In this document: in pieces, positions 24,001 to 37,760 of the stretch
Numbering within the stretch: position 1 is the stretch's first letter
Layout of the letters: each line of letters begins with the position of its first letter
Assembly: GCA_958496175.1 (NCBI GenBank)
Contig: OY292276.1
Span: 58,417,080-58,481,079 of the forward strand
Direction: 5' to 3'
Origin: Sisyra terminalis
Lineage: Eukaryota > Arthropoda > Insecta > Neuroptera > Sisyridae
DNA length: 64,000 nucleotides
The notes under the pieces: generated by a model
Databases searched by the model: none
What the model was told of the DNA's origin: nothing
Seen by the model: only the letters and a program-made list of their open reading frames with translations
Program-made: the position numbers and the translations under genes

Positions 24001-27000
24001 CCACTAAGAGGGAGAGACGAATGTGGCTTCTTCAACAATTGCATGTAGCATCGTTATATAAGGGATGATTTTCGAACCAAAGGCAGTTTCGGGTTTGTAA
24101 CGATGTATAGAACGATGATATAACAATCTTTTTCGATTTCGAAACAAAAAGATTTTTCGCCAAAAAAAACCGTGGGTTAACCATCGTTGATTTTTCTCGA
24201 AAATGGTCAAATTGGAAAATTTCTTTTTTAGGGTGCCAATCGAAAGTATAAGTCCCACTGTACATGCTGTGCAAATTTTTCCCCAAACAAACCACGTTTA
24301 AGGGATGAACAGGCCGTTTGAGGGATGAACACTTCCCACTAAGAGGGAGAGACGAATGTGGCTTCTTCAACAATTGCATGTAGCATCGTTATATAAGGGA
24401 TGATTTTCGAACCAAAGGCAGTTTCGGGTTCGTAACGATGTATAGAACGATGATATAACAATCTTTTTCGATTTCGAAACAAAAAGATTTTTCGCCAAAA
24501 AAAACCGTGGGTTAACCATCGTTGATTTTTCTCGAAAATGGTCAATTTGGAAAATTTCTTTTTTAGGGTGCCAATCGAAAGTATAAGTCCCACTGTACAT
24601 GCTGTGCAAATTTTTCCCCAAACAAACCACGTTTAAGGGATGAACAGGCCGTTTGAGGGATGAACACTTCCCACTAAGAGGGAGAGACGAATGTGGCTTC
24701 TTCAACAATTGCATGTAGCATCGTTATATAAGGGATGATTTTCGAACCAAAGGCAGTTTCGGGTTTGTAACGATGTATAGAACGATGATATAACAATCTT
24801 TTTCGATTTCGAAACAAAAAGATTTTTCGCCAAAAAAAACCGTGGGTTAACCATCGTTGATTTTTCTCGAAAATGGTCAAATTGGAAAATTTCTTTTTTA
24901 GGGTGCCAATCGAAAGTATAAGTCCCACTGTACATGCTGTGCAAATTTTTCCCCAAACAAACCACGTTTAAGGGATGAACAGGCCGTTTGAGGGATGAAC
25001 ACTTCCCACTAAGAGGGAGAGACGAATGTGGCTTCTTCAACAATTGCATGTAGCATCGTTATATAAGGGATGATTTTCGCACCAAAGGCAGTTTCGGGTT
25101 CGTAACGATGTATAGAACGATGATATAACAATCTTTTTCGATTTCGAAACAAAAAGATTTTTCGCCAAAAAAAACCGTGGGTTAACCATCGTTGATTTTT
25201 CTCGAAAATGGTCAAATTGGAAAATTTCTTTTTTAGGGTGCCAATCGAAAGTATAAGTCCCACTGTACATGCTGTGCAAATTTTTCCCCAAACAAACCAC
25301 GTTTAAGGGATGAACAGGCCGTTTGAGGGATGAACACTTCCCACTAAGAGGGAGAGACGAATGTGGCTTCTTCAACAATTGCATGTAGCATCGTTATATA
25401 AGGGATGATTTTCGAACCAAAGGCAGTTTCGGGTTTGTAACGATGTATAGAACGATGATATAACAATCTTTTTCGATTTCGAAACAAAAAGATTTTTCGC
25501 CAAAAAAAACCGTGGGTTAACCATCGTTGATTTTTCTCGAAAATGGTCAAATTGGAAAATTTCTTTTTTAGGGTGCCAATCGAAAGTATAAGTCCCACTG
25601 TACATGCTGTGCAAATTTTTCCCCAAACAAACCACGTTTAAGGGATGAACAGGCCGTTTGAGGGATGAACACTTCCCACTAAGAGGGAGAGACGAATGTG
25701 GCTTCTTCAACAATTGCATGTAGCATCGTTATATAAGGGATGATTTTCGAACCAAAGGCAGTTTCGGGTTTGTAACGATGTATAGAACGATGATATAACA
25801 ATCTTTTTCGATTTCGAAACAAAAAGATTTTTCGCCAAAAAAAACCGTGGGTTAACCATCGTTGATTTTTCTCGAAAATGGTCAAATTGGAAAATTTCTT
25901 TTTTAGGGTGCCAATCGAAAGTATAAGTCCCACTGTACATGCTGTGCAAATTTTTCCCCAAACAAACCACGTTTAAGGGATGAACAGGCCGTTTGAGGGA
26001 TGAACACTTCCCACTAAGAGGGAGAGACGAATGTGGCTTCTTCAACAATTGCATGTAGCATCGTTATATAAGGGATGATTTTCGAACCAAAGGCAGTTTC
26101 GGGTTTGTAACGATGTATAGAACGATGATATAACAATCTTTTTCGATTTCGAAACAAAAAGATTTTTCGCCAAAAAAAACCGTGGGTTAACCATCGTTGA
26201 TTTTTCTCGAAAATGGTCAAATTGGAAAATTTCTTTTTTAGGGTGCCAATCGAAAGTATAAGTCCCACTGTACATGCTGTGCAAATTTTTCCCCAAACAA
26301 ACCACGTTTAAGGGATGAACAGGCCGTTTGAGGGATGAACACTTCCCACTAAGAGGGAGAGACGAATGTGGCTTCTTCAACAATTGCATGTAGCATCGTT
26401 ATATAAGGGATGATTTTCGAACCAAAGGCAGTTTCGGGTTTGTAACGATGTATAGAACGATGATATAACAATCTTTTTCGATTTCGAAACAAAAAGATTT
26501 TTCGCCAAAAAAAACCGTGGGTTAACCATCGTTGATTTTTCTCGAAAATGGTCAAATTGGAAAATTTCTTTTTTAGGGTGCCAATCGAAAGTATAAGTCC
26601 CACTGTACATGCTGTGCAAATTTTTCCCCAAACAAACCACGTTTAAGGGATGAACAGGCCGTTTGAGGGATGAACACTTCCCACTAAGAGGGAGAGACGA
26701 ATGTGGCTTCTTCAACAATTGCATGTAGCATCGTTATATAAGGGATGATTTTCGAACCAAAGGCAGTTTCGGGTTTGTAACGATGTATAGAACGATGATA
26801 TAACAATCTTTTTCGATTTCGAAACAAAAAGATTTTTCGCCAAAAAAAACCGTGGGTTAACCATCGTTGATTTTTCTCGAAAATGGTCAAATTGGAAAAT
26901 TTCTTTTTTAGGGTGCCAATCGAAAGTATAAGTCCCACTGTACATGCTGTGCAAATTTTTCCCCAAACAAACCACGTTTAAGGGATGAACAGGCCGTTTG

Positions 27001-30000
27001 AGGGATGAACACTTCCCACTAAGAGGGAGAGACGAATGTGGCTTCTTCAACAATTGCATGTAGCATCGTTATATAAGGGATGATTTTCGAACCAAAGGCA
27101 GTTTCGGGTTTGTAACGATGTATAGAACGATGATATAACAATCTTTTTCGATTTCGAAACAAAAAGATTTTTCGCCAAAAAAAACCGTGGGTTAACCATC
27201 GTTGATTTTTCTCGAAAATGGTCAAATTGGAAAATTTCTTTTTTAGGGTGCCAATCGAAAGTATAAGTCCCACTGTACATGCTGTGCAAATTTTTCCCCA
27301 AACAAACCACGTTTAAGGGATGAACAGGCCGTTTGAGGGATGAACACTTCCCACTAAGAGGGAGAGACGAATGTGGCTTCTTCAACAATTGCATGTAGCA
27401 TCGTTATATAAGGGATGATTTTCGCACCAAAGGCAGTTTCGGGTTCGTAACGATGTATAGAACGATGATATAACAATCTTTTTCGATTTCGAAACAAAAA
27501 GATTTTTCGCCAAAAAAAACCGTGGGTTAACCATCGTTGATTTTTCTCGAAAATGGTCAAATTGGAAAATTTCTTTTTTAGGGTGCCAATCGAAAGTATA
27601 AGTCCCACTGTACATGCTGTGCAAATTTTTCCCCAAACAAACCACGTTTAAGGGATGAACAGGCCGTTTGAGGGATGAACACTTCCCACTAAGAGGGAGA
27701 GACGAATGTGGCTTCTTCAACAATTGCATGTAGCATCGTTATATAAGGGATGATTTTCGAACCAAAGGCAGTTTCGGGTTCGTAACGATGTATAGAACGA
27801 TGATATAACAATCTTTTTCGATTTCGAAACAAAAAGATTTTTCGCCAAAAAAAACCGTGGGTTAACCATCGTTGATTTTTCTCGAAAATGGTCAAATTGG
27901 AAAATTTCTTTTTTAGGGTGCCAATCGAAAGTATAAGTCCCACTGTACATGCTGTGCAAATTTTTCCCCAAACAAACCACGTTTAAGGGACGAACAGGCC
28001 GTTTGAGGGATGAACACTTCCCACTAAGAGGGAGAGACGAATGTGGCTTCTTCAACAATTGCATGTAGCATCGTTATATAAGGGATGATTTTCGAACCAA
28101 AGGCAGTTTCGGGTTCGTAACGATGTATAGAACGATGATATAACAATCTTTTTCGATTTCGAAACAAAAAGATTTTTCGCCAAAAAAAACCGTGGGTTAA
28201 CCATCGTTGATTTTTCTCGAAAATGGTCAAATTGGAAAATTTCTTTTTTAGGGTGCCAATCGAAAGTATAAGTCCCACTGTACATGCTGTGCAAATTTTT
28301 CCCCAAACAAACCACGTTTAAGGGACGAACAGGCCGTTTGAGGGATGAACACTTCCCACTAAGAGGGAGAGACGAATGTGGCTTCTTCAACAATTGCATG
28401 TAGCATCGTTATATAAGGGATGATTTTCGAACCAAAGGCAGTTTCGGGTTCGTAACGATGTATAGAACGATGATATAACAATCTTTTTCGATTTCGAAAC
28501 AAAAAGATTTTTCGCCAAAAAAAACCGTGGGTTAACCATCGTTGATTTTTCTCGAAAATGGTCAAATTGGAAAATTTCTTTTTTAGGGTGCCAATCGAAA
28601 GTATAAGTCCCACTGTACATGCTGTGCAAATTTTTCCCCAAACAAACCACGTTTAAGGGACGAACAGGCCGTTTGAGGGATGAACACTTCCCACTAAGAG
28701 GGAGAGACGAATGTGGCTTCTTCAACAATTGCATGTAGCATCGTTATATAAGGGATGATTTTCGAACCAAAGGCAGTTTCGGGTTCGTAACGATGTATAG
28801 AACGATGATATAACAATCTTTTTCGATTTCGAAACAAAAAGATTTTTCGCCAAAAAAAACCGTGGGTTAACCATCGTTGATTTTTCTCGAAAATGGTCAA
28901 ATTGGAAAATTTCTTTTTTAGGGTGCCAATCGAAAGTATAAGTCCCACTGTACATGCTGTGCAAATTTTTCCCCAAACAAACCACGTTTAAGGGACGAAC
29001 AGGCCGTTTGAGGGATGAACACTTCCCACTAAGAGGGAGAGACGAATGTGGCTTCTTCAACAATTGCATGTAGCATCGTTATATAAGGGATGATTTTCGA
29101 ACCAAAGGCAGTTTCGGGTTCGTAACGATGTATAGAACGATGATATAACAATCTTTTTCGATTTCGAAACAAAAAGATTTTTCGCCAAAAAAAACCGTGG
29201 GTTAACCATCGTTGATTTTTCTCGAAAATGGTCAAATTGGAAAATTTCTTTTTTAGGGTGCCAATCGAAAGTATAAGTCCCACTGTACATGCTGTGCAAA
29301 TTTTTCCCCAAACAAACCACGTTTAAGGGACGAACAGGCCGTTTGAGGGATGAACACTTCCCACTAAGAGGGAGAGACGAATGTGGCTTCTTCAACAATT
29401 GCATGTAGCATCGTTATATAAGGGATGATTTTCGAACCAAAGGCAGTTTCGGGTTCGTAACGATGTATAGAACGATGATATAACAATCTTTTTCGATTTC
29501 GAAACAAAAAGTTTTTCGCCAAAAAAAACCGTGGGTTAACCATCGTTGATTTTTCTCGAAAATGGTCAAATTGGAAAATTTCTTTTTTAGGGTGCCAATC
29601 GAAAGTATAAGTCCCACTGTACATGCTGTGCAAATTTTTCCCCAAACAAACCACGTTTAAGGGATGAACAGGCCGTTTGAGGGATGAACACTTCCCACTA
29701 AGAGGGAGAGACGAATGTGGCTTCTTCAACAATTGCATGTAGCATCGTTATATAAGGGATGATTTTCGAACCAAAGGCAGTTTCGGGTTTGTAACGATGT
29801 ATAGAACGATGATATAACAATCTTTTTCGATTTCGAAACAAAAAGATTTTTCGCCAAAAAAAACCGTGGGTTAACCATCGTTGATTTTTCTCGAAAATGG
29901 TCAAATTGGAAAATTTCTTTTTTAGGGTGCCAATCGAAAGTATAAGTCCCACTGTACATGCTGTGCAAATTTTTCCCCAAACAAACCACGTTTAAGGGAC

Positions 30001-33000
30001 GAACAGGCCGTTTGAGGGATGAACACTTCCCACTAAGAGGGAGAGACGAATGTGGCTTCTTCAACAATTGCATGTAGCATCGTTATATAAGGGATGATTT
30101 TCGAACCAAAGGCAGTTTCGGGTTTGTAACGATGTATAGAACGATGATATAACAATCTTTTTCGATTTCGAAACAAAAAGATTTTTCGCCAAAAAAAACC
30201 GTGGGTTAACCATCGTTGATTTTTCTCGAAAATGGTCAAATTGGAAAATTTCTTTTTTAGGGTGCCAATCGAAAGTATAAGTCCCACTGTACATGCTGTG
30301 CAAATTTTTCCCCAAACAAACCACGTTTAAGGGACGAACAGGCCGTTTGAGGGATGAACACTTCCCACTAAGAGGGAGAGACGAATGTGGCTTCTTCAAC
30401 AATTGCATGTAGCATCGTTATATAAGGGATGATTTTCGAACCAAAGGCAGTTTCGGGTTCGTAACGATGTATAGAACGATGATATAACAATCTTTTTCGA
30501 TTTCGAAACAAAAAGTTTTTCGCCAAAAAAAACCGTGGGTTAACCATCGTTGATTTTTCTCGAAAATGGTCAAATTGGAAAATTTCTTTTTTAGGGTGCC
30601 AATCGAAAGTATAAGTCCCACTGTACATGCTGTGCAAATTTTTCCCCAAACAAACCACGTTTAAGGGATGAACAGGCCGTTTGAGGGATGAACACTTCCC
30701 ACTAAGAGGGAGAGACGAATGTGGCTTCTTCAACAATTGCATGTAGCATCGTTATATAAGGGATGATTTTCGAACCAAAGGCAGTTTCGGGTTTGTAACG
30801 ATGTATAGAACGATGATATAACAATCTTTTTCGATTTCGAAACAAAAAGATTTTTCGCCAAAAAAAACCGTGGGTTAACCATCGTTGATTTTTCTCGAAA
30901 ATGGTCAAATTGGAAAATTTCTTTTTTAGGGTGCCAATCGAAAGTATAAGTCCCACTGTACATGCTGTGCAAATTTTTCCCCAAACAAACCACGTTTAAG
31001 GGACGAACAGGCCGTTTGAGGGATGAACACTTCCCACTAAGAGGGAGAGACGAATGTGGCTTCTTCAACAATTGCATGTAGCATCGTTATATAAGGGATG
31101 ATTTTCGAACCAAAGGCAGTTTCGGGTTCGTAACGATGTATAGAACGATGATATAACAATCTTTTTCGATTTCGAAACAAAAAGATTTTTCGCCAAAAAA
31201 AACCGTGGGTTAACCATCGTTGATTTTTCTCGAAAATGGTCAAATTGGAAAATTTCTTTTTTAGGGTGCCAATCGAAAGTATAAGTCCCACTGTACATGC
31301 TGTGCAAATTTTTCCCCAAACAAACCACGTTTAAGGGACGAACAGGCCGTTTGAGGGATGAACACTTCCCACTAAGAGGGAGAGACGAATGTGGCTTCTT
31401 CAACAATTGCATGTAGCATCGTTATATAAGGGATGATTTTCGAACCAAAGGCAGTTTCGGGTTCGTAACGATGTATAGAACGATGATATAACAATCTTTT
31501 TCGATTTCGAAACAAAAAGATTTTTCGCCAAAAAAAACCGTGGGTTAACCATCGTTGATTTTTCTCGAAAATGGTCAAATTGGAAAATTTCTTTTTTAGG
31601 GTGCCAATCGAAAGTATAAGTCCCACTGTACATGCTGTGCAAATTTTTCCCCAAACAAACCACGTTTAAGGGACGAACAGGCCGTTTGAGGGATGAACAC
31701 TTCCCACTAAGAGGGAGAGACGAATGTGGCTTCTTCAACAATTGCATGTAGCATCGTTATATAAGGGATGATTTTCGAACCAAAGGCAGTTTCGGGTTCG
31801 TAACGATGTATAGAACGATGATATAACAATCTTTTTCGATTTCGAAACAAAAAGATTTTTCGCCAAAAAAAACCGTGGGTTAACCATCGTTGATTTTTCT
31901 CGAAAATGGTCAAATTGGAAAATTTCTTTTTTAGGGTGCCAATCGAAAGTATAAGTCCCACTGTACATGCTGTGCAAATTTTTCCCCAAACAAACCACGT
32001 TTAAGGGACGAACAGGCCGTTTGAGGGATGAACACTTCCCACTAAGAGGGAGAGACGAATGTGGCTTCTTCAACAATTGCATGTAGCATCGTTATATAAG
32101 GGATGATTTTCGAACCAAAGGCAGTTTCGGGTTCGTAACGATGTATAGAACGATGATATAACAATCTTTTTCGATTTCGAAACAAAAAGTTTTTCGCCAA
32201 AAAAAACCGTGGGTTAACCATCGTTGATTTTTCTCGAAAATGGTCAAATTGGAAAATTTCTTTTTTAGGGTGCCAATCGAAAGTATAAGTCCCACTGTAC
32301 ATGCTGTGCAAATTTTTCCCCAAACAAACCACGTTTAAGGGATGAACAGGCCGTTTGAGGGATGAACACTTCCCACTAAGAGGGAGAGACGAATGTGGCT
32401 TCTTCAACAATTGCATGTAGCATCGTTATATAAGGGATGATTTTCGAACCAAAGGCAGTTTCGGGTTTGTAACGATGTATAGAACGATGATATAACAATC
32501 TTTTTCGATTTCGAAACAAAAAGATTTTTCGCCAAAAAAAACCGTGGGTTAACCATCGTTGATTTTTCTCGAAAATGGTCAAATTGGAAAATTTCTTTTT
32601 TAGGGTGCCAATCGAAAGTATAAGTCCCACTGTACATGCTGTGCAAATTTTTCCCCAAACAAACCACGTTTAAGGGACGAACAGGCCGTTTGAGGGATGA
32701 ACACTTCCCACTAAGAGGGAGAGACGAATGTGGCTTCTTCAACAATTGCATGTAGCATCGTTATATAAGGGATGATTTTCGAACCAAAGGCAGTTTCGGG
32801 TTCGTAACGATGTATAGAACGATGATATAACAATCTTTTTCGATTTCGAAACAAAAAGTTTTTCGCCAAAAAAAACCGTGGGTTAACCATCGTTGATTTT
32901 TCTCGAAAATGGTCAAATTGGAAAATTTCTTTTTTAGGGTGCCAATCGAAAGTATAAGTCCCACTGTACATGCTGTGCAAATTTTTCCCCAAACAAACCA

Positions 33001-36000
33001 CGTTTAAGGGATGAACAGGCCGTTTGAGGGATGAACACTTCCCACTAAGAGGGAGAGACGAATGTGGCTTCTTCAACAATTGCATGTAGCATCGTTATAT
33101 AAGGGATGATTTTCGAACCAAAGGCAGTTTCGGGTTTGTAACGATGTATAGAACGATGATATAACAATCTTTTTCGATTTCGAAACAAAAAGATTTTTCG
33201 CCAAAAAAAACCGTGGGTTAACCATCGTTGATTTTTCTCGAAAATGGTCAAATTGGAAAATTTCTTTTTTAGGGTGCCAATCGAAAGTATAAGTCCCACT
33301 GTACATGCTGTGCAAATTTTTCCCCAAACAAACCACGTTTAAGGGACGAACAGGCCGTTTGAGGGATGAACACTTCCCACTAAGAGGGAGAGACGAATGT
33401 GGCTTCTTCAACAATTGCATGTAGCATCGTTATATAAGGGATGATTTTCGAACCAAAGGCAGTTTCGGGTTCGTAACGATGTATAGAACGATGATATAAC
33501 AATCTTTTTCGATTTCGAAACAAAAAGATTTTTCGCCAAAAAAAACCGTGGGTTAACCATCGTTGATTTTTCTCGAAAATGGTCAAATTGGAAAATTTCT
33601 TTTTTAGGGTGCCAATCGAAAGTATAAGTCCCACTGTACATGCTGTGCAAATTTTTCCCCAAACAAACCACGTTTAAGGGACGAACAGGCCGTTTGAGGG
33701 ATGAACACTTCCCACTAAGAGGGAGAGACGAATGTGGCTTCTTCAACAATTGCATGTAGCATCGTTATATAAGGGATGATTTTCGAACCAAAGGCAGTTT
33801 CGGGTTCGTAACGATGTATAGAACGATGATATAACAATCTTTTTCGATTTCGAAACAAAAAGATTTTTCGCCAAAAAAAACCGTGGGTTAACCATCGTTG
33901 ATTTTTCTCGAAAATGGTCAAATTGGAAAATTTCTTTTTTAGGGTGCCAATCGAAAGTATAAGTCCCACTGTAAATGCTGTGCAAATTTTTCCCCAAACA
34001 AACCACGTTTAAGGGACGAACAGGCCGTTTGAGGGATGAACACTTCCCACTAAGAGGGAGAGACGAATGTGGCTTCTTCAACAATTGCATGTAGCATCGT
34101 TATATAAGGGATGATTTTCGAACCAAAGGCAGTTTCGGGTTCGTAACGATGTATAGAACGATGATATAACAATCTTTTTCGATTTCGAAACAAAAAGTTT
34201 TTCGCCAAAAAAAACCGTGGGTTAACCATCGTTGATTTTTCTCGAAAATGGTCAAATTGGAAAATTTCTTTTTTAGGGTGCCAATCGAAAGTATAAGTCC
34301 CACTGTACATGCTGTGCAAATTTTTCCCCAAACAAACCACGTTTAAGGGATGAACAGGCCGTTTGAGGGATGAACACTTCCCACTAAGAGGGAGAGACGA
34401 ATGTGGCTTCTTCAACAATTGCATGTAGCATCGTTATATAAGGGATGATTTTCGAACCAAAGGCAGTTTCGGGTTTGTAACGATGTATAGAACGATGATA
34501 TAACAATCTTTTTCGATTTCGAAACAAAAAGATTTTTCGCCAAAAAAAACCGTGGGTTAACCATCGTTGATTTTTCTCGAAAATGGTCAAATTGGAAAAT
34601 TTCTTTTTTAGGGTGCCAATCGAAAGTATAAGTCCCACTGTACATGCTGTGCAAATTTTTCCCCAAACAAACCACGTTTAAGGGATGAACAGGCCGTTTG
34701 AGGGATGAACACTTCCCACTAAGAGGGAGAGACGAATGTGGCTTCTTCAACAATTGCATGTAGCATCGTTATATAAGGGATGATTTTCGAACCAAAGGCA
34801 GTTTCGGGTTCGTAACGATGTATAGAACGATGATATAACAATCTTTTTCGATTTCGAAACAAAAAGTTTTTCGCCAAAAAAAACCGTGGGTTAACCATCG
34901 TTGATTTTTCTCGAAAATGGTCAAATTGGAAAATTTCTTTTTTAGGGTGCCAATCGAAAGTATAAGTCCCACTGTACATGCTGTGCAAATTTTTCCCCAA
35001 ACAAACCACGTTTAAGGGATGAACAGGCCGTTTGAGGGATGAACACTTCCCACTAAGAGGGAGAGACGAATGTGGCTTCTTCAACAATTGCATGTAGCAT
35101 CGTTATATAAGGGATGATTTTCGAACCAAAGGCAGTTTCGGGTTTGTAACGATGTATAGAACGATGATATAACAATCTTTTTCGATTTCGAAACAAAAAG
35201 ATTTTTCGCCAAAAAAAACCGTGGGTTAACCATCGTTGATTTTTCTCGAAAATGGTCAAATTGGAAAATTTCTTTTTTAGGGTGCCAATCGAAAGTATAA
35301 GTCCCACTGTACATGCTGTGCAAATTTTTCCCCAAACAAACCACGTTTAAGGGATGAACAGGCCGTTTGAGGGATGAACACTTCCCACTAAGAGGGAGAG
35401 ACGAATGTGGCTTCTTCAACAATTGCATGTAGCATCGTTATATAAGGGATGATTTTCGAACCAAAGGCAGTTTCGGGTTTGTAACGATGTATAGAACGAT
35501 GATATAACAATCTTTTTCGATTTCGAAACAAAAAGATTTTTCGCCAAAAAAAACCGTGGGTTAACCATCGTTGATTTTTCTCGAAAATGGTCAAATTTGA
35601 AAATTTCTTTTTTAGGGTGCCAATCGAAAGTATAAGTCCCACTGTACATGCTGTGCAAATTTTTCCCCAAACAAACCACGTTTAAGGGATGAACAGGCCG
35701 TTTGAGGGATGAACACTTCCCACTAAGAGGGAGAGACGAATGTGGCTTCTTCAACAATTGCATGTAGCATCGTTATATAAGGGATGATTTTCGAACCAAA
35801 GGCAGTTTCGGGTTCGTAACGATGTATAGAACGATGATATAACAATCTTTTTCGATTTCGAAACAAAAAGTTTTTCGCCAAAAAAAACCGTGGGTTAACC
35901 ATCGTTGATTTTTCTCGAAAATGGTCAAATTGGAAAATTTCTTTTTTAGGGTGCCAATCGAAAGTATAAGTCCCACTGTACATGCTGTGCAAATTTTTCC

Positions 36001-37700
36001 CCAAACAAACCACGTTTAAGGGATGAACAGGCCGTTTGAGGGATGAACACTTCCCACTAAGAGGGAGAGACGAATGTGGCTTCTTCAACAATTGCATGTA
36101 GCATCGTTATATAAGGGATGATTTTCGAACCAAAGGCAGTTTCGGGTTTGTAACGATGTATAGAACGATGATATAACAATCTTTTTCGATTTCGAAACAA
36201 AAAGATTTTTCGCCAAAAAAAACCGTGGGTTAACCATCGTTGATTTTTCTCGAAAATGGTCAAATTGGAAAATTTCTTTTTTAGGGTGCCAATCGAAAGT
36301 ATAAGTCCCACTGTACATGCTGTGCAAATTTTTCCCCAAACAAACCACGTTTAAGGGATGAACAGGCCGTTTGAGGGATGAACACTTCCCACTAAGAGGG
36401 AGAGACGAATGTGGCTTCTTCAACAATTGCATGTAGCATCGTTATATAAGGGATGATTTTCGAACCAAAGGCAGTTTCGGGTTCGTAACGATGTATAGAA
36501 CGATGATATAACAATCTTTTTCGATTTCGAAACAAAAAGTTTTTCGCCAAAAAAAACCGTGGGTTAACCATCGTTGATTTTTCTCGAAAATGGTCAAATT
36601 TGAAAATTTCTTTTTTAGGGTGCCAATCGAAAGTATAAGTCCCACTGTACATGCTGTGCAAATTTTTCCCCAAACAAACCACGTTTAAGGGATGAACAGG
36701 CCGTTTGAGGGATGAACACTTCCCACTAAGAGGGAGAGACGAATGTGGCTTCTTCAACAATTGCATGTAGCATCGTTATATAAGGGATGATTTTCGAACC
36801 AAAGGCAGTTTCGGGTTTGTAACGATGTATAGAACGATGATATAACAATCTTTTTCGATTTCGAAACAAAAAGATTTTTCGCCAAAAAAAACCGTGGGTT
36901 AACCATCGTTGATTTTTCTCGAAAATGGTCAAATTGGAAAATTTCTTTTTTAGGGTGCCAATCGAAAGTATAAGTCCCACTGTACATGCTGTGCAAATTT
37001 TTCCCCAAACAAACCACGTTTAAGGGATGAACAGGCCGTTTGAGGGATGAACACTTCCCACTAAGAGGGAGAGACGAATGTGGCTTCTTCAACAATTGCA
37101 TGTAGCATCGTTATATAAGGGATGATTTTCGAACCAAAGGCAGTTTCGGGTTTGTAACGATGTATAGAACGATGATATAACAATCTTTTTCGATTTCGAA
37201 ACAAAAAGATTTTTCGCCAAAAAAAACCGTGGGTTAACCATCGTTGATTTTTCTCGAAAATGGTCAAATTGGAAAATTTCTTTTTTAGGGTGCCAATCGA
37301 AAGTATAAGTCCCACTGTACATGCTGTGCAAATTTTTCCCCAAACAAACCACGTTTAAGGGATGAACAGGCCGTTTGAGGGATGAACACTTCCCACTAAG
37401 AGGGAGAGACGAATGTGGCTTCTTCAACAATTGCATGTAGCATCGTTATATAAGGGATGATTTTCGAACCAAAGGCAGTTTCGGGTTTGTAACGATGTAT
37501 AGAACGATGATATAACAATCTTTTTCGATTTCGAAACAAAAAGATTTTTCGCCAAAAAAAACCGTGGGTTAACCATCGTTGATTTTTCTCGAAAATGGTC
37601 AAATTTGAAAATTTCTTTTTTAGGGTGCCAATCGAAAGTATAAGTCCCACTGTACATGCTGTGCAAATTTTTCCCCAAACAAACCACGTTTAAGGGTTGA
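18031..37700 (+). repeat. 335-bp satellite array, about 58 monomers
   Basis: Head-to-tail monomers with 335-bp spacing over 19.6 kb; ten are 334 bp. Each has TATATAAGGGATGATTTTCG, GGCAGTTTCGGGTTYGTAAC, AACCGTGGGTTAACCATCG, AGGGTGCCAATCGAAAG and GAGGGAGAGACGAATGTGG. Diagnostic variants are C/T in GGGTTYGTAAC, A/C in TTCGMACC, one base lost in AAAGATTTTTCGCC, T/C in AAGGGAYGAACAGG and AAATTGG versus AATTTGG. Overlapping minus-strand open frames of 84, 115 and 124 codons recur in each monomer. Because 335 is not a multiple of three they cannot join, and I do not count them as genes. Confidence 0.97.
19314..25343 (+). repeat. Two copies of a 9-monomer, 3015-bp higher-order repeat
   Basis: Typing monomers by variant sites gives the order T,T,T,T,AC,T,S,T,AC twice (19314-22328 and 22329-25343). 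T has GGGTTTGTAAC. AC has TTCGCACC with GGGTTCG. S has GTCAATTTGG with GGGTTCG. A third partial block with six T monomers then AC ends near 27688. Confidence 0.8.
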
Positions 37701-37760
37701 AATCGACCATCAAAGTCGAAGAAGAAATCATAGAAAAACCATCCAAAGTTCAATCGCATG
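37690..37760 (+). repeat. Right edge of satellite, ancestral segment
   Basis: After the last array monomer the sequence reverts to the ancestral AAGGGTTGAAATCGACCATC and CGAAGAAGAAATC segment seen at 7.9 kb and 17.9 kb. It then leaves the satellite near 37760. Confidence 0.7.

Noticed and set aside
18031..37700. CRISPR array
   Set aside because: The repeated unit is 335 bp with no short repeat/unique spacer alternation, and the genome is eukaryotic.
18016..37759. More than 100 overlapping minus-strand open frames of 67-124 codons in the satellite
   Set aside because: They repeat with each monomer, overlap one another in different frames, are shifted by the 334-bp variants and cannot fuse because 335 is not a multiple of three. 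Diverged monomers at 7.6-8.4 kb do not keep them open. No gene context.
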